Notes: generated from the letters alone by a model not told the origin. A stretch of DNA of 64,000 nucleotides from Nipponacmea schrenckii (GCA_030562195.1 CM060203.1:12042208-12106207), one strand, 5' to 3'; positions 29,201 to 41,380 are shown, counted from the stretch's first letter. Numbers and translations: made by a program.

Positions 29201-30841
29201 CGTATTTATATTTTGCCTCAGCATTTTCAATTTCGTTATTTTCACTGGCATTTACAACCACATCGGTTTTTTTTTTGTCATTATTTGAATATTGCTTTTA
29301 AAATCTTATTAAATATAGGCCTATTAGCGAAATTATTTTCGACATACTGCTGTTTCCAGGAAAATTTATTTATAACTATGCAAACAGACATAACGTTTGA
29401 AAAAGAAATTACCGGTACACAATGTGTGTCAAATTGAAAACTACTTAATAGCATAATAGTAACATATGTTTTGGGGGTTTTCTTTTCATTCGTCAATAAA
29501 TAAAAATAACTCAAACATACTTTTAACACATAATACATGAAAAGCAAATTTTTAATCTCCTATTACGACAGAATTTTTTTTTAAATAAAGGATTTTGTGT
29601 TCTTAGTACAATAAAGGGAGGTAATCAAATATCAGAATCGGGCTGATGCATCGCGATTTTTTTCTTCTAATGAAATGCATCGATAAGCTGGAACGAATCG
29701 CGATTCATCGATTTTCCAGTGAATCATTGCAGCCCTAGTCATGATGTCATTTGCTTGGATACGTTGAAAATGTCGGACGTGAGTTCTAATCTTGATCGGT
29801 GTGTGAAAGTCCGATGACCTTGAATAAGTCATCTTCACTCATTATTTCAGTCCACCCAGCTGTAAATGGGTACGGATAACCCGGGAAAGATCAATGCCAA
29901 TAGGTTTGGCCAAGGACCAGCTGGTAGAAAGGATCCCTGTCATGGCAGACTTGTGAACCTAAGGGCTTGCAGTGGTTTCCTCCTTTTACAAGTTCCTCAC
30001 CAAAATATATATTTAATTCAAATTATCCTTGTTAATTAAGCATACATATATGGAGGAGGAAACAACTGGGGGGAAATCACTAGGGTGGAACTTGTAAAAG
30101 GGGGAAACCACTGCAAGCCCTTAGGTTCACAAGTCTTAGCCTACCAAGGACTATCGTTATCTTGTTGCCTTGATGGATGGTGTGAATTAAAAATTAAAAG
30201 TAAGGAAAAGGCATAAAATAAATTCGAAAACCTCAAGAACCTTTTGCTTTAGAATTAGGTGTCTCAGTGGCAGAGATTAACTACGTAACTTAGGTAAGTA
30301 AGGGACATTGTTAAACAACAAGAAATTGCCTCCATGGCAGACCAGTACCGGTATATGAAAATATGATATGTGTTGTATAGCCTAAACCTATTCTTTGAAA
30401 CTAATAACATGGAAAAGCTTCTAGTTTTTTCATGACAATAAATTGTATACCAGGCTGTGTACGTTAAAGATCTATATATAGAGGGTCCATACTGCTGTGC
30501 TGGGAAAATTTCCCTCACTGCAAACTGCAGGATTCCTCCTGTCTTGATAAGCCCATAAGGCTATTAACTATGCAAAGAGTTTATTTAAGGCCACATAGCT
30601 CAGACATTTCAAGTCAATCTCTAAAAGTGGAAGGCTGTGTTGTTTAGTAAAAAATAAAGGGAACGGGGGATTAAATGTTCACAATCACTGAGTGATCTTA
30701 ATTGTTTCGTGCCTCTATTAAAAACGGTCTTCAACTGACACACCATAATATGATTTAAATAGGTAACATGAAGACTAAATTTTTAAAATATGGTACCTTA
30801 AATACGGCATAGCCAGCCGCAGTTTCAAATAACACCAACAT
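23217..30841 (-). CDS. NOP58: NOP58, core protein of box C/D snoRNPs
   Basis: Fifteen exons: 30797-30841, 28600-28676, 28264-28316, 27981-28105, 27727-27863, 27489-27553, 26920-27054, 26555-26700, 26210-26336, 25766-25929, 25367-25502, 25135-25196, 24754-24866, 23535-23600, 23217-23293. The start [15 protein letters not shown] matches the family N-terminus. The NOSIC/Nop region is clear (AAEISMGTE in exon 8, [20 protein letters not shown] and [15 protein letters not shown] in exon 10). The lysine-rich tail ends KKEDSD. Ignoring one extra base, the protein would be 508 residues, near the ~529 of human. NOP58 binds box C/D snoRNA with NOP56, fibrillarin and 15.5K in nucleoli for rRNA 2'-O-methylation. 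Exon 11 is odd: the frame reads MSRMLAG then stop unless one base near 25483-25484 is removed. The last splice acceptor (23294) was chosen because it alone keeps frame into the KKED tail. Confidence 0.94.
23698..23819 (-). ncRNA. Box C/D snoRNA candidate, 28S-guide family, copy 1 (NOP58 intron 13)
   Basis: Read on the NOP58 strand, box C ATGATGA (23808-23814) and box D CTGA (23701-23704) are enclosed by a short TTTCT/AGAAA stem. The bases before box D, GAGGCATTTG, are complementary to CAAATGCCTC of 28S rRNA. A second stretch ACATGACGAG after box C matches the adjoining CTCGTCAT. An internal ATGATGT could be box C'. The 3' end lies about 97 nt upstream of exon 14, a normal spacing for intronic C/D snoRNAs. 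At ~120 nt it is long for the class. Confidence 0.8.
23893..24713 (+). repeat. 23-bp minisatellite in NOP58 intron 13
   Basis: More than 30 tandem copies of GATGAACTTCACAGATTTAA ATT occur, with shorter units lacking CACA and variants with GAATT. The array ends about 40 bp below exon 13 (24754) on the gene strand, so it begins almost directly after the exon 13 splice donor. Confidence 0.95.
24951..25071 (-). ncRNA. Box C/D snoRNA candidate, 28S-guide family, copy 2 (NOP58 intron 12)
   Basis: This close copy of the intron 13 sequence has box C ATGATGA at 25061-25067, box D CTGA at 24953-24956 and identical guide stretches. Its 3' end lies about 84 nt upstream of exon 13. Differences from the other copies fall mostly in the AU-rich middle, as expected for a functional RNA. 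Confidence 0.8.
25993..26076 (-). ncRNA. Box C/D snoRNA, SNORD70-like (18S guide), NOP58 intron 9
   Basis: An 84-nt unit is closed by a perfect 8-bp stem, AATCTGCC with GGCAGATT. Box C is ATGATGT (26061-26067, last base non-consensus), internal C' is GTGATGA (26032-26038) and box D is CTGA (26001-26004). The guide TTCGTCACTACCT before box D is complementary to AGGTAGTGACGAA of 18S rRNA. The fifth base upstream of box D pairs with the A of GGUA, which corresponds to human 18S A512, the reported SNORD70 target; human SNORD70 is also in NOP58. The snoRNA ends 63 nt upstream of exon 10. Confidence 0.88.
27151..27262 (-). pseudogene. Decayed copy of the 28S-guide snoRNA (NOP58 intron 6)
   Basis: It aligns with the ~120-nt family through the AU-rich middle, C' region and GAGGCATTT guide, and keeps a box C (ATGATGAC). 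Box D and the closing stem are lost: the family's TCTCAGACAAATGCC is TCTAAAATGCC here on the plus strand. The ATGACGAG stretch is also altered. A functional C/D particle is unlikely. It still sits about 96 nt upstream of exon 7. Confidence 0.75.
27352..27431 (-). ncRNA. Box C/D snoRNA, second SNORD70-like copy, NOP58 intron 6
   Basis: An 80-nt unit is closed by a perfect 7-bp stem AATTGTC/GACAATT. Box C is ATGATGG, internal C' is ATGATGA and box D is CTGA (27359-27362). The guide CTTCGTCACTACCT is the same as in the intron 9 copy, with the same predicted 18S target A. The closing stem differs completely from the intron 9 copy yet pairs perfectly, which is compensatory evidence for function. 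It shares intron 6 with a decayed copy of the other family and lies 57 nt downstream of exon 6. Confidence 0.86.
28405..28526 (-). ncRNA. Box C/D snoRNA candidate, 28S-guide family, copy 3 (NOP58 intron 2)
   Basis: It has box C ATGATGA at 28515-28521, box D CTGA at 28408-28411, a TTTTCT/AGAAAA closing stem and the same two 28S-complementary stretches as the intron 12 and 13 copies. The 3' end is about 88 nt upstream of exon 3. Confidence 0.8.
28891..29737. mobile_element. Non-autonomous hAT element
   Basis: TIRs start TAGGGCTGCAACGATTC and, on the other end in reverse complement, TAGGGCTGCAATGATTC. An 8-bp target-site duplication flanks it: GTCATGAC (28883-28890) and GTCATGAT (29738-29745). 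The 847-bp interior has no transposase; the small open frames are unremarkable. It is inserted in the tRNA-like head of the SINE. Confidence 0.88.
29948..30135. mobile_element. 188-bp MITE with ~50-bp inverted repeats
   Basis: GACTTGTGAACCTAAGGGCT from 29948 onward is repeated in reverse complement up to 30135, with pairing over about 50 bp on each side and few mismatches. The loop is AT-rich. It sits in the SINE tail. Target duplication is not clear. Confidence 0.8.
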
Positions 30842-31160
30842 GTTTACAAATTGTGTAGAATCACCACGTTCTTCAAAAACCTCGTGGCTTTAATTTCACA
30901 ATGCGCATGTGTAAACAAAGTATACTCAAATAATTGACTGTGATATTACTTGGAACGAATCTTTCCTAAATATTTATGGAATCTTTTAATTAAATATTTT
31001 TAAGATAAGGTTGCCTTGAGGTTTTCCGTAATCTATTTATTTTGTTTTAAACTATTTTGTTGCATAACAATGTTTCGTTTCTTAAGAACAATTTTGTGGA
31101 ATAAGGGTCAGCTAGCCTAAAGAGATATCATTTCCGGGTCAGTCGACTAGGAAATAAAAC
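30842..31160. promoter_or_regulatory. Divergent promoter region, NOP58 and SOCS7-like gene
   Basis: NOP58 starts at 30841 on the minus strand. A probable non-coding first exon of the plus-strand gene ends at CAG|GTGGGT (31257). The two 5' ends must be within a few hundred bases, so this interval likely serves both. No TATA box or named site is claimed. Confidence 0.45.
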
Positions 31161-32366
31161 TCTACTGAATAATGAGATGGTTAATTATTCTGACATTTCA
31201 GCTACGAAATTGAAGTTTTTACTTTACACTCATCATGAAAAGGTTATTGTCTTACAGGTGGGTTTATTATTTTTTGATTTTATCACGCTGTAGCTTTGCA
31301 TTTCAAGTTGTGTGTACAATATGAATATGATTCATTTATAACAATGTTCTACTTCTTCACTGTCTTCAGTTTTTTTACATTCAGACAGTGTCACACTATC
31401 CTCTGTCAATAACGGTGTGTTTAAGTTTAGACTTAGGTTGAGGAAAAGTAATACATTCATATCTAAGTGCATCATAATTCAAGGATTAGTTGATGCATGA
31501 TGTAATCAATAAAGGTATAGAATATGAAATCATTAAAATTAAAAGTGTTGTACAGTGGTGTCACAATCCATCAAGTGTTACAATTACATCTACCTCCAAA
31601 ATGTGTATGTAACTGTCTCATTCTCTAATAAATCACAAGGTTAAAAAGTGACCAACACTTGGTCATGAGTGAGTAGGATACTTTATAAAGACTCTAAGCC
31701 CTTCTGCATAAATCAATCAAACAAATTAATGTTATGTTATTGTTTTTGCTTACTTAAGCATAATAAATGATTTGTAATAAAACTATATTCTACCAATCAT
31801 TATTATGGTCACACATACATTGCTGCTTGTAAACCATGTGTTTGAAAATTTTAATTCTCTTGGATTAGCCTATTATAAAGGAATAAATCTAAAGATCATA
31901 TTAATTAATTAATTAATTTGACTGATTAAGACATCTGTTACCGTTTTTTCCAAATTTCTGTTACTGTTTGGAAGGGTTGTTACTGTTGTAACCAAATTTC
32001 TGTTACCGTCTTGGTGGAGTTATTACAGTTTTGAAATGATATCGTTTTATCGATACCCTCTATTCATGTAAAATTGAGTATAAAACATGTGATTCAGTTA
32101 ACATTGGACAATAGGTAGGAGTAGCTAAGATGTTTTAAGATTTTACAATTTTCAAACAGTGAAAAATAAAATAGTCATAAAATAGCTTAACAATCTTAAT
32201 CCACTTTTAAGAGGATAGGAAGTAATTATGTTGCAATGCTCATCTACCTAACTTAAGTGTGCTTATTTTTGAAAGACCTGATATTGATCATCTGCCTTTT
32301 CAGGAAAACTATACTGTTGTATACTCTAATTGATTTATCTTTTCAGGTTTAATAGCTGATGAAAAA
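31161..32366 (+). other. Probable 5' UTR exon and first intron of the SOCS7-like gene
   Basis: A donor CAG|GTGGGT at 31257/31258 and an acceptor TTTTCAG|G at 32346/32347 fit a non-coding first exon spliced 20 bases before the ATG at 32367. The rest is AT-rich intron with no other feature seen. The start of transcription is inferred only. Confidence 0.4.
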
Positions 32367-35300
32367 ATGGCAGAAGCTAATAAGACAAGTACACCTCGTA
32401 AAAGTCAGACTCTACCACCAAACACCCACCTTTCTCCAGTACCTGGCTCATCAGGAAATGGAAATTTTTTAACAAAAATTAAGAAAATATTCCGGATCAA
32501 TAGTAAAGGAAAATATGATTTGGCCCCAAGTGTTGTCAAAGTAAAATCCAAAAGGAAGAATGACAACCAAGCGTATGATAATGTTCAAAGACCTAATATG
32601 GCAACAAGATCCAGTTCCGTTCGAGCAAACCGTTCATATAAAGAAGAAGTTGTTCTAATATCTAATGGTTCATTTGCTATAAAACCAGTTGAGTTGCTCT
32701 CTAGGTCACCTAAGCTGAACGATACTCTGAATGGTATTTCTACAGCTTCTTGTACTGATAATGACAGCTTTGATGAAAATCTTATTGATAATGAACCAGG
32801 CTATGAAAGCCTTGATGAAATCCGCAGAAAAGTGGTGAGCCACCGTCAGGAACTTGATTCAAGAACAGCAATCCAAAGATCTTTGTCTGAGAAGTTACCA
32901 TCAACATCAAGAGAAAATCTGTTTGAAAAACCACCTAAAGCACCATTACTTAATAAAAGCTCTTACTGCCGAGATCATGTTATTGAAGAAGGGAGTAGAG
33001 ATAGTGGTTTGGGAAGTCCACGACCTGAAGAACATAGAAGTGGACGCCATGCTTGTAGTACCACTAGTTCAGTTTTTAGTGATGCTACAGTTTCACTTGG
33101 TGAACCATCTTTTGAATTAAGAGAAATTGATGGGAACAAATCATTAAATAGACCAAACAGTTGCCCATATACTAATAAACCTTTAGAAATCCAAACAAAT
33201 GACAATATTCATCATTCACAACTTGTTTTCTCAGATTCCAAGGCAGTGGAAATTGAGGATAGTTTATATGCTAATAGTTCTATATTTATTCGAAAGCGAT
33301 CTCAATATCAGTCTAATAAATCAGTGAGCAGCCAGAAATCATCTGAGTTACCCAGTGATGTAAAACAACTTGATACTGACTTACAAACTCTTCCAAATAA
33401 ATGTGTTTCTGAAAGTAACTTGAACAAAAACTTGAAATTGTGTCGAGGTTTCGATAATTCTGAAAATATTCCCCCACCTTTGCCACAAAGACAGTATTCT
33501 AAAGCAGAAGCGGATGTCAGTAAGAAACGTATGTCAGCATCAGCCATTGAAAGCTGTCGTAGTGAAACAAAAGAAACTCAAGACTTCTTCCATCATAGTG
33601 ATTTTGAACCAATTTCCTCATCACATCCAAAAAAAGTGTTAGGAGAAGATGAACTCTTTTTTATGAGAAATGGTTGTTCAATTTATGAAGACATTGATTC
33701 TGCTAGAGAATCTGCTCGAGCAATAGCTGCTGAAGAAAATTTATCAAGTAAAGCTGTGCATAACTTAAATCCCTCGAATTCTCTGGATGGAGAGAATAAA
33801 ATGTCTGAAGATTTATATGCATGTCCAAAAGAGAAGCTTCCATGTAGTGGTAGTGTCAAACAGTCAACTACAGAAGGCGAAAAAGAGGGAATTTCCAAAG
33901 TAGATATTTCAAATGATAGTTGTCAAGGAGATCCTCATTCTTATGGTTGTGAATTTGACTCATTTGAGGTCAAAAAGGTCACTGATCCAAATATATCATT
34001 TCATGCTCATTTTATCACACCTAATGTTCATCCTCATACCCAAATATCCACCAATTCTATATCAAGTGAAAACATATCAATTAATGGTGCTAATTATGAC
34101 CACAGTGTGTCTGCTCAGTGTGTGATGAATGACAAGGACATGTCAATGTTGAATTCTAAAACTAATATTGACAAAGTTGTGCATCATACTAACATGAACA
34201 CAACTAAACAAACAAGTCCTAACCCTATAATAAACTTACAAACACTAGAAGGGGAACATCCTAGTGAGACCAACAATTATTGTGTTGAAAGGAAGGAATA
34301 TTTTATTCATAAACTAGAAAGTGATGAATCAAATACTATTTATAATTCTGATCAGGACAGGAAAACCATTGAAAATTCTAACATAGAAGAAAATATATGT
34401 TTAAATTTAGAAACAGAATTTTATGATTTACCAAATGAGTCTTTTCAATTTCCTCTGCCTATTCCATTACATGAAGAAATGACATTACCTTCTACTGTGG
34501 ACACAGAAAATTCTAATTCTAAATCCAGTGTTAATGAAAGACCAATCAGCTCTTCAATTATAGAGGTGATCCCAACTATGACGTCTGATACTCTTGGTGC
34601 AAGTAATGCAGACGACAATGTTCCTGAAATTGCACCTTTCCGTCATCAACGTCGTGAAATGATACATGTTTCATGGGCTGAGTTACAGAATCAGATTCAA
34701 CAGGACAATGCTTTAAGTTGCAAAGATGATGCTGGGGCTGATGAAGATGATAAGGATGAAGAAGACACTTTATTAGGTAAATCTTATTATACACATGTTT
34801 CTGTTTTGATATATAATTATATATGAATTGAGCCCTACAATTAGTGTACATCTACAACTGGTGTACCGATACTGGTATATACTATAATTGAATATAAATC
34901 TTTTCGCTATTAATACTCATTCAGTCCTACTTAGTTATGTTTATATAAAAGAAACAAAAAACTTAAGATTTTATTCCGACTAAATCTAAGTTGACATTTT
35001 GATAGATTAATTGTCTTCTTTGTTTTAAGTTATCAAAGAAATTCAGTCTCTGACCAGTTTTATATTTTAATTCAAATCAGAAAAGAATTTTTCTTTAAAA
35101 CTTGTGCGTTTGACAATTGATTGAGGAGCCTTTTCTTCACATGGTTTAGTTATTTTTCATCACAGTTATTTACTAGACTTAGTTTTATCTTTAGAAACTG
35201 TACCAATATATATAAAGTATAAATCCTAGCCAGAGGCAAAGAACAGATCATTTCTTGTTGACCTGTGTTCAATATTTACTAAGCATAATCTATGTTGTGG

Positions 35301-37827
35301 TAATCTGTTAGTAAAATAATAGAGCTATTATTATCTCCTGACTACATGATGTACAATTTAACAATTTTGACTATCAGGTCTATTAAATCCATATTGGTAT
35401 TTAAAATTGTTTGACTTATGTCTGACTTATGATGATAATTCACCATATAATTTCAACACCTATATCAACTTAAGGTTAATATGTTGTTTGATAACGAATG
35501 TTAAAACTCTCTTAAAGTACAGAATAATCTGGAATTGAAATAGATTTTAAGAAGTTTTGTATATTCGCTGAAGGGAATTATTCTAGAAAGTTTCTAATTG
35601 AGTCTATTATGTTTGAAGGCATACAGGGTCATTATATATTGTATCCTTGTTAAGATTTCTCCAAAATTGTGATTTCTTGATCCGTTTCAATAGACGAAAT
35701 AACTCAATGACTTGAAAATATCCTACACTAGAACACGATTTCCTATCAACTGTTCTACTTATCCTTAAACTAGATAAGGATGCACTATATATAGCTTTAA
35801 ATTGAGGAAACACAGGGGAAGTGATTTTAGAGTTTCATACTCAGTTCTATAGTCAAAAGTTGAGCAAAAAGGGAGACAAAGTTATAAGTAATTTGAGATG
35901 TGTATATGGCAGCTGTTATCAATTATCTATCTGTATTTCTGGTAACTGGAGAATTAGTATATATGAAAAGTTTATCTCACCTACTTAGAGTTAACTTAAT
36001 CTATTAATCTCTAACACTATCAATATGGGGCCTACAGATTACAGGTTTACAACTTCAAACATTAAACCTCCATATAACCTCTAGAGATTTTCACTCAATT
36101 TCCCCACCTGTAGGGTATGCAACCTATTTCAGAGTCCCCAAGAAACAGTTATATGATATATATTTTTCTTGGTAATATAAACATAATTGTGGTGTTTTGA
36201 GCTGCCCTACAATTAATGCATTGAGCACAATAAGAACCCTTAAACATTTAATTTAGATATGTTTCACCCCCTAATACATCGAAATTATGTTAAAAGGAAA
36301 CAGTTTATGTCAAAAATATGTTTATATCACAAGGTCATGGATAAGTTAAAATTTTGGTATGATTCGACAAATATATTTACAGTGTCAACCCTTGATACAT
36401 TGAAAATATGTTTATATTGTTTGTAATATAATGAAAGTTAGAATTATATGATAAATGGTGTGTTAGTTTATTTTTACAAAATCTTGGACAGTAAGTTAGG
36501 TATCTTGGGTACCATAGTATAGACATTAATTAGATTAGTGGGTGTATCTTGCTGGGCAATTGTCTGGTAAAAATTCCCAAGAGCTATGATATTTACCATT
36601 CAGTACTAAAATAATATGGATGAATGATAACCCAGCAGTAACTTTATCTATATTATTTCCAGATACTGGTGATATAAAGAGAAGAGATTTTCTTGAGAAT
36701 ATGAGACAGTTAAGAGATGTAAGTGTTTAGTATGAGATAAATCAAATTGAAACTGGCTTTACTGAAGTATGTTTAGTACACAGACATCTCTTTATATCAC
36801 ATGTTATACAATGTCAATGTATTTGGGTTGGTTTTCTATAAGTATTATTATATTGCATTAAATTTTTTCACAATACAAATCTTTTGATCAATATTAGTCA
36901 TAGCTAACTCTCTTTACAAGATGATTACTTTTATACTCATACAACCAGTTTCTACTTATATCTACCCTGAAAATAATAAATTGAATATTATTTTTTTAAA
37001 TAGTGTGGCTGGTATTGGGGACCATTAAGTTATGAAGAAGCAGAAGCCACATTACTAAATAAACCAGACGGATCATTTTTAGTGCGGGACAGTTCTAATG
37101 AAAACTACATCCTCTCTTTATCATTTATCAGCCATAGTGTAGTACGTCATACACGTATTGAGCATAATAAAGGTAAATTAATTTATTCATACTTCCTCAT
37201 CTATTGATACGATATCCTGAATGAAGAATTTCAAAATCCATACGGCTATAAATAACCTACCTTAGTATTTGGTATTGATTAAAGGTACTCTGCTATAGAG
37301 GTTATGAAATTAGAACATACATTTATTTGCATATTTTAGGGATTATTATAGCTTTAGTAAAACTTCTTTACACCTTTTGAAAATCAGCAATAAATATCTG
37401 ATAACTAAAATAATTAAAACCGGAATGGAAGAACACTTTGGAAGAGCTGATAAAATTGTTTGCTCTATTCATTTATTATGTAATATTGGAATTTATCGTT
37501 TCAGGACGTTTTAGTTTTTGGTCACAACCGGAATCCCATGGTCGAGTTACTATTAAAGAATTTATTGAACAAACTGTAGAAAATTCTCGTAATGGAAATT
37601 TTCATTATTTTCTTCGCCCTCCAGGCCCTGGTATGCCTCCACTACCAATCCAACTTATTCATCCTATATCCAGATTTGTACAGTTCAGATCTTTACAACA
37701 CATGTGTCGTTTCCTGATCCTTCGCTGGGTTCGAAGAGATCATATAGATAGACTTCCGGTTCCAGAGAAAGTTAAAAACTATTTACGGGAGAATCAGTAT
37801 TATGTTGAATCTGTAGAAGATGTTTAG
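32367..37827 (+). CDS. SOCS7: SOCS6/7-type SH2 and SOCS-box adaptor
   Basis: Four coding exons, 32367-34776, 36663-36718, 37004-37172 and 37505-37827, give 985 residues in one frame. The SH2 domain starts near residue 824 (CGWYWGPLSYEEAE) and has the phosphotyrosine-binding GSFLVRDSS. A SOCS box follows from about 941 (RSLQHMCRF to LPVPEKVKNYL). SH2 features such as NGNFHYFLRPPGPGMPPLPI resemble SOCS7 more than SOCS6, while the C-terminus resembles SOCS6. The long first exon codes for a low-complexity, Ser/Asn-rich region with a PPPLPQR SH3-ligand motif near residue 370 and tyrosine motifs such as YESL and YEDI. In the family, the SOCS box recruits elongin B/C and a cullin to ubiquitinate signalling proteins bound by SH2. 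The first exon does not end at the stop near 34826: a donor at 34776/34777 joins the frame to the SH2 exons. Confidence 0.9.
34777..36662 (+). other. Intron 1 of SOCS7-like coding region; nothing recognised
   Basis: This is AT-rich sequence between the large first coding exon and a 56-bp exon. I see no repeat, RNA gene or open frame worth calling. Confidence 0.4.
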
Positions 37828-40560
37828 ATATCACTAGAGTCGAAAGAGCTGTTCTTATAATGATATTTGTAAATGTCCAATTTTATACATAAATTCATAA
37901 CAATTGTATCTTATATCACTTGTATCTGACTTCTAGGCTGACTGTCAATACATGTTCTTCCTATTCCATTTTCTCAAAATTTTGTCAGAACCAAAGAAAG
38001 CATTGAAAAGTTTAATGGTTTTATATGCAAATTTACAAATAAAATTTGGACCAAATCAATACTTAAATGCTTCCATTATTAATAAAGACCCATGTATACT
38101 TACTGAAATGTACTTGTATCAGTGTTTGAATAATGAACACAGTTTTTATGGTTTCAGTGTTACAAGGTTGTGAATACATTCTAAATGAATGATATGGATA
38201 TTTTGTCATTTGATTGAATGAATGTTGTAAGAGTGTTTATAAAGTGCTGATGATTTTGCTTTATTTGTCAGTCACTGTAGGTTATTTCTTCCTACACAGG
38301 TTTTGATCTGATTAAGACTGAAATTGTGGGGTTTTATAGATTAACACAGTTCTGCATTGTAACGCTTGTTTAAGAATCATTTGATTATATATATAAATTT
38401 ACGTCAATATGTTTGATATTTTGTGTGTAAAATATTGCTGTTAATTGTGTATCCCACAAGAGATATATTGCCCGTTGTTCTGTACGCAATTAGGGCTTTA
38501 TTTTTTTTGTTTGATAGCCTTAAAGAGATGTAACAACCAAAGTGTTTGGTTTAATAAATAATAAATATAGGAATGATTGTTCAAGCATGGTATTATCTGT
38601 GATGTTGAGTTAGATTTTGTTTAATTATACTAATCAAATGTTGATCTACCCCGCATAACTACCACTATTTATATTTGATAACTAGTTTCAAAATTTACAT
38701 TAACAATGAATAGAATCAACGAACCGATACATAAAGTTAGTAGGAAGTAAAAAAACTAACCATTGAATGCTTTAAATTGGAAAAGATGTCTCACCTTCCA
38801 TCTATTATTTCATATATAGTTCAACATAATAACTTTACATCTAAACCTTATATATTATTACTGATAATATCAAACCCATGTTAAACATGATTCAGGGGCA
38901 GAATCTTGAGTGATGGTTTTAGTTGCAATTAATGTTTATTTAAAATATAAATAACATATATTTCTATTGACAAATGCCATTTAAAGACATATTATTTCTG
39001 TTTTTAAATTGGCTGTATAATAGTTGTAAAAACACTGCTGTAGCTCAATTGTTTTGAAGAATCTTATTAGGTCATTTGCCAATTTACTTAAGGATAACGG
39101 TTATTGTTCACCTCCCCATTATTCTAGTATATCCGCCCATTTCTGATGATCATTGCCAAGAGATCTGGCTTTGTGCAGAAAGGATTTTGGTAACTAACTT
39201 GGCTAGTTGTCTGGAGATGTATTGACTAGTTGTCTGGAGATGTATTGACTAAGTTAATATGGAATATTTCTGATCATCATAGATGGAATTCAGTAAATAC
39301 AACTTTAGTGTATTTGTAAATTATTTTGTTATTGTTGTTATTTTATTTGTTAATGCTTTTTATTTAATTTATTTAATATAGATGTAATCTTAATTAAAAT
39401 TTCATCTTTGAACTTGTGAATTTTGAACAAGAATATTTTGCAATTTTTGGTAATTAATTTTTTTTAAAGGGATGTTGTCATTGTATCACTGAAAACAAAT
39501 CTTCAAGTTAGTTTCAAAAAATGTTTTTTATTCCACCAGATAAATGTCTAGTGTGGCAATATTACTTATTGTCATTGCTAAATCAGAAGTTTCTATGTGA
39601 TGTCAAACTCATACAAGCATAATGTCTTATTATTTATATGATAATTTACAATTTAACAAAGTCATAGGCTTTCATGAAGCTTGAATGATTAAAGAAAATA
39701 AAAGTATGTAGTATTACTGTAGTTACATGATTTATAAATTAAAAATAGCAGTTTTTGTATATAAAGCGGTTTTAAAGAAGGTTTTTTCTCAGGAAAAATC
39801 AAGATTTTTGCACTTATTTTCTAATTTTTATCTGATAATGTTTGTAACAAAAATTTGTCACATTTGATATTTAATTGAAAGTGAAGTGCTATTGATATAT
39901 TGTGTTGTATTTTGATAAATGTTGTTATATATATGGGCCTATTGATGTTTAATATCTGGCCTGGGTTCTAATGTTAGAGAGCAATAGTTACAACATTACT
40001 TCCTGTTTTTCATTTACAAACATTTTCTATTTTTTAGTCCTTGAAAGTTATGTATTTGAAATATCTACTAAGAATAGAATCTACAGAAATGTGTCCTTGA
40101 AATCAAATTAGTATTCTATATGTTTAACTTTCAATTAAAATTAAAAAAATGTTAATGTCAAAACCCAACTACCTTCAAAATGATATGGTCTATGTCCAGG
40201 ATAAGCCTGGAGTTTGTATTTTTATGTTTGTCTATATTGTGAACAATCCCTGTGATTTTGGATCACTTTTACATCATTATTAAAAGTATTTGTGTTGCAA
40301 TGAAATTATAGTCATTTGTATCAATGATGACTTTTATAAATTAATAAATGTTTATTCCAAAATAATGCAAGACTAAAGATAGAAATTTGTTCCTCATACT
40401 GGTTCTAGCTCCATAAAAATAATCTGAAAAGATCTTTGAGGCCTGTAGTTTGCCTACAAATTAATTTGATGACTTCAAGATATTTTCTCTATTCTCTTTC
40501 ATGTTTATGATTGATGTCAAACCTGCTTTAATATTATTTGAATAAATTTGTTTTTTTAGA
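37828..40560 (+). other. Probable long 3' UTR / 3' flank of SOCS7-like gene
   Basis: Sequence after the stop is AT-rich with candidate AATAAA signals near 38545, 38553, 40338 and 40551. A 23-base unit (GACTAGTTGTCTGGAGATGT ATT) is doubled near 39205-39250. From 39386 on, the sequence belongs to the segmental duplication, so the transcript end relative to that breakpoint is unknown. Confidence 0.4.
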
Positions 40561-40650
40561 AGTCAGTCTTTAATTTTTGGGACTTTTGTGCAGTTTCCAG
40601 GATGATGCACCTATATCGCAATCGTCCAAATTTTTTTAATATATAAACTA

Positions 40651-41041
40651 GTGTCCAAAAGAAACGATACCACCAGTTTGCAATGACATTTAAGAAAAAC
40701 TAAAAAATGCAGAAATTTACGATTGGTGTTATGCTTTTGAAAAATCCTTGATCAATATCTGTGCAGAAATACAATTCAATAAAATCTGTACAATCAATAT
40801 GACAAGCTGGGTGGGTGGGGTCTGTCAGCCGTTTGATACGGTTTATATGCACATACAGCTAGAGAGGGAAATGTCACTTTCACAAAATTTGTTTTTTTCT
40901 CTGAAGTGATAAAGTCTTCCCAGAATTTTTAATTTGACTATGGTGTGTTTGTGACGTGCAATACATATTACCATGTTTTCATAATAAAAAATTCACTTGG
41001 TAAATAAAAGAAAAAACATTGGTATCGTTTCTTTTGGACAT
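40651..41041. mobile_element. Tc1/mariner-type MITE in unit 1
   Basis: TIRs GTGTCCAAAAGAAACGATAC and ATGTCCAAAAGAAACGATAC (right end in reverse complement) are flanked by TA on both sides (40649-40650 and 41042-41043). The 391-bp interior is non-coding. This is the uninterrupted form of the element that is split in unit 2. Confidence 0.85.
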
Positions 41042-41380
41042 TAGTTTATATCTATCATAATAATATTGGTATCAACAAGCTGATTGCATTCATCATAATC
41101 TTAGCCAAGGTTCGTAGTTCCAGGAGTTGAATATTATATAACTTGTTCTGAAGTTTAAATGGCCGAATGGATGATTTGAAGTATCTCGGAGAGGGTAGTC
41201 TCTGATGAATAATGCTATTTTCTAGCTTAAACTTTATTCTCAATGAGCATTGTAATTTTATTAAAGGGACTGGTTAAATACTTCCTTGTTATACAGGTAT
41301 TCATTTTACAAGTAATGACTGTTATCACGCCAAGATAAAACTATTGAATATCAAAGATATTGAAATATATTTAATATGAA

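Larger units (their letters stand above)
28841..30200 (+). mobile_element. tRNA-derived SINE, split by two later insertions
   Basis: A pol III A-box-like TAGTACAGCGG lies at 28852-28862 in a tRNA-like context (GCGGTTAGAGCGCTGG), and a B-box-like GTTCTAATC at 29783-29791. Downstream comes a core with CCACCCAGCTGTAAATGGGT, a style common in mollusc SINEs. The copy is broken by a hAT element (28891-29737) and a MITE (29948-30135). The A-rich tail end near 30200 is approximate. It lies in NOP58 intron 1. Confidence 0.6.
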
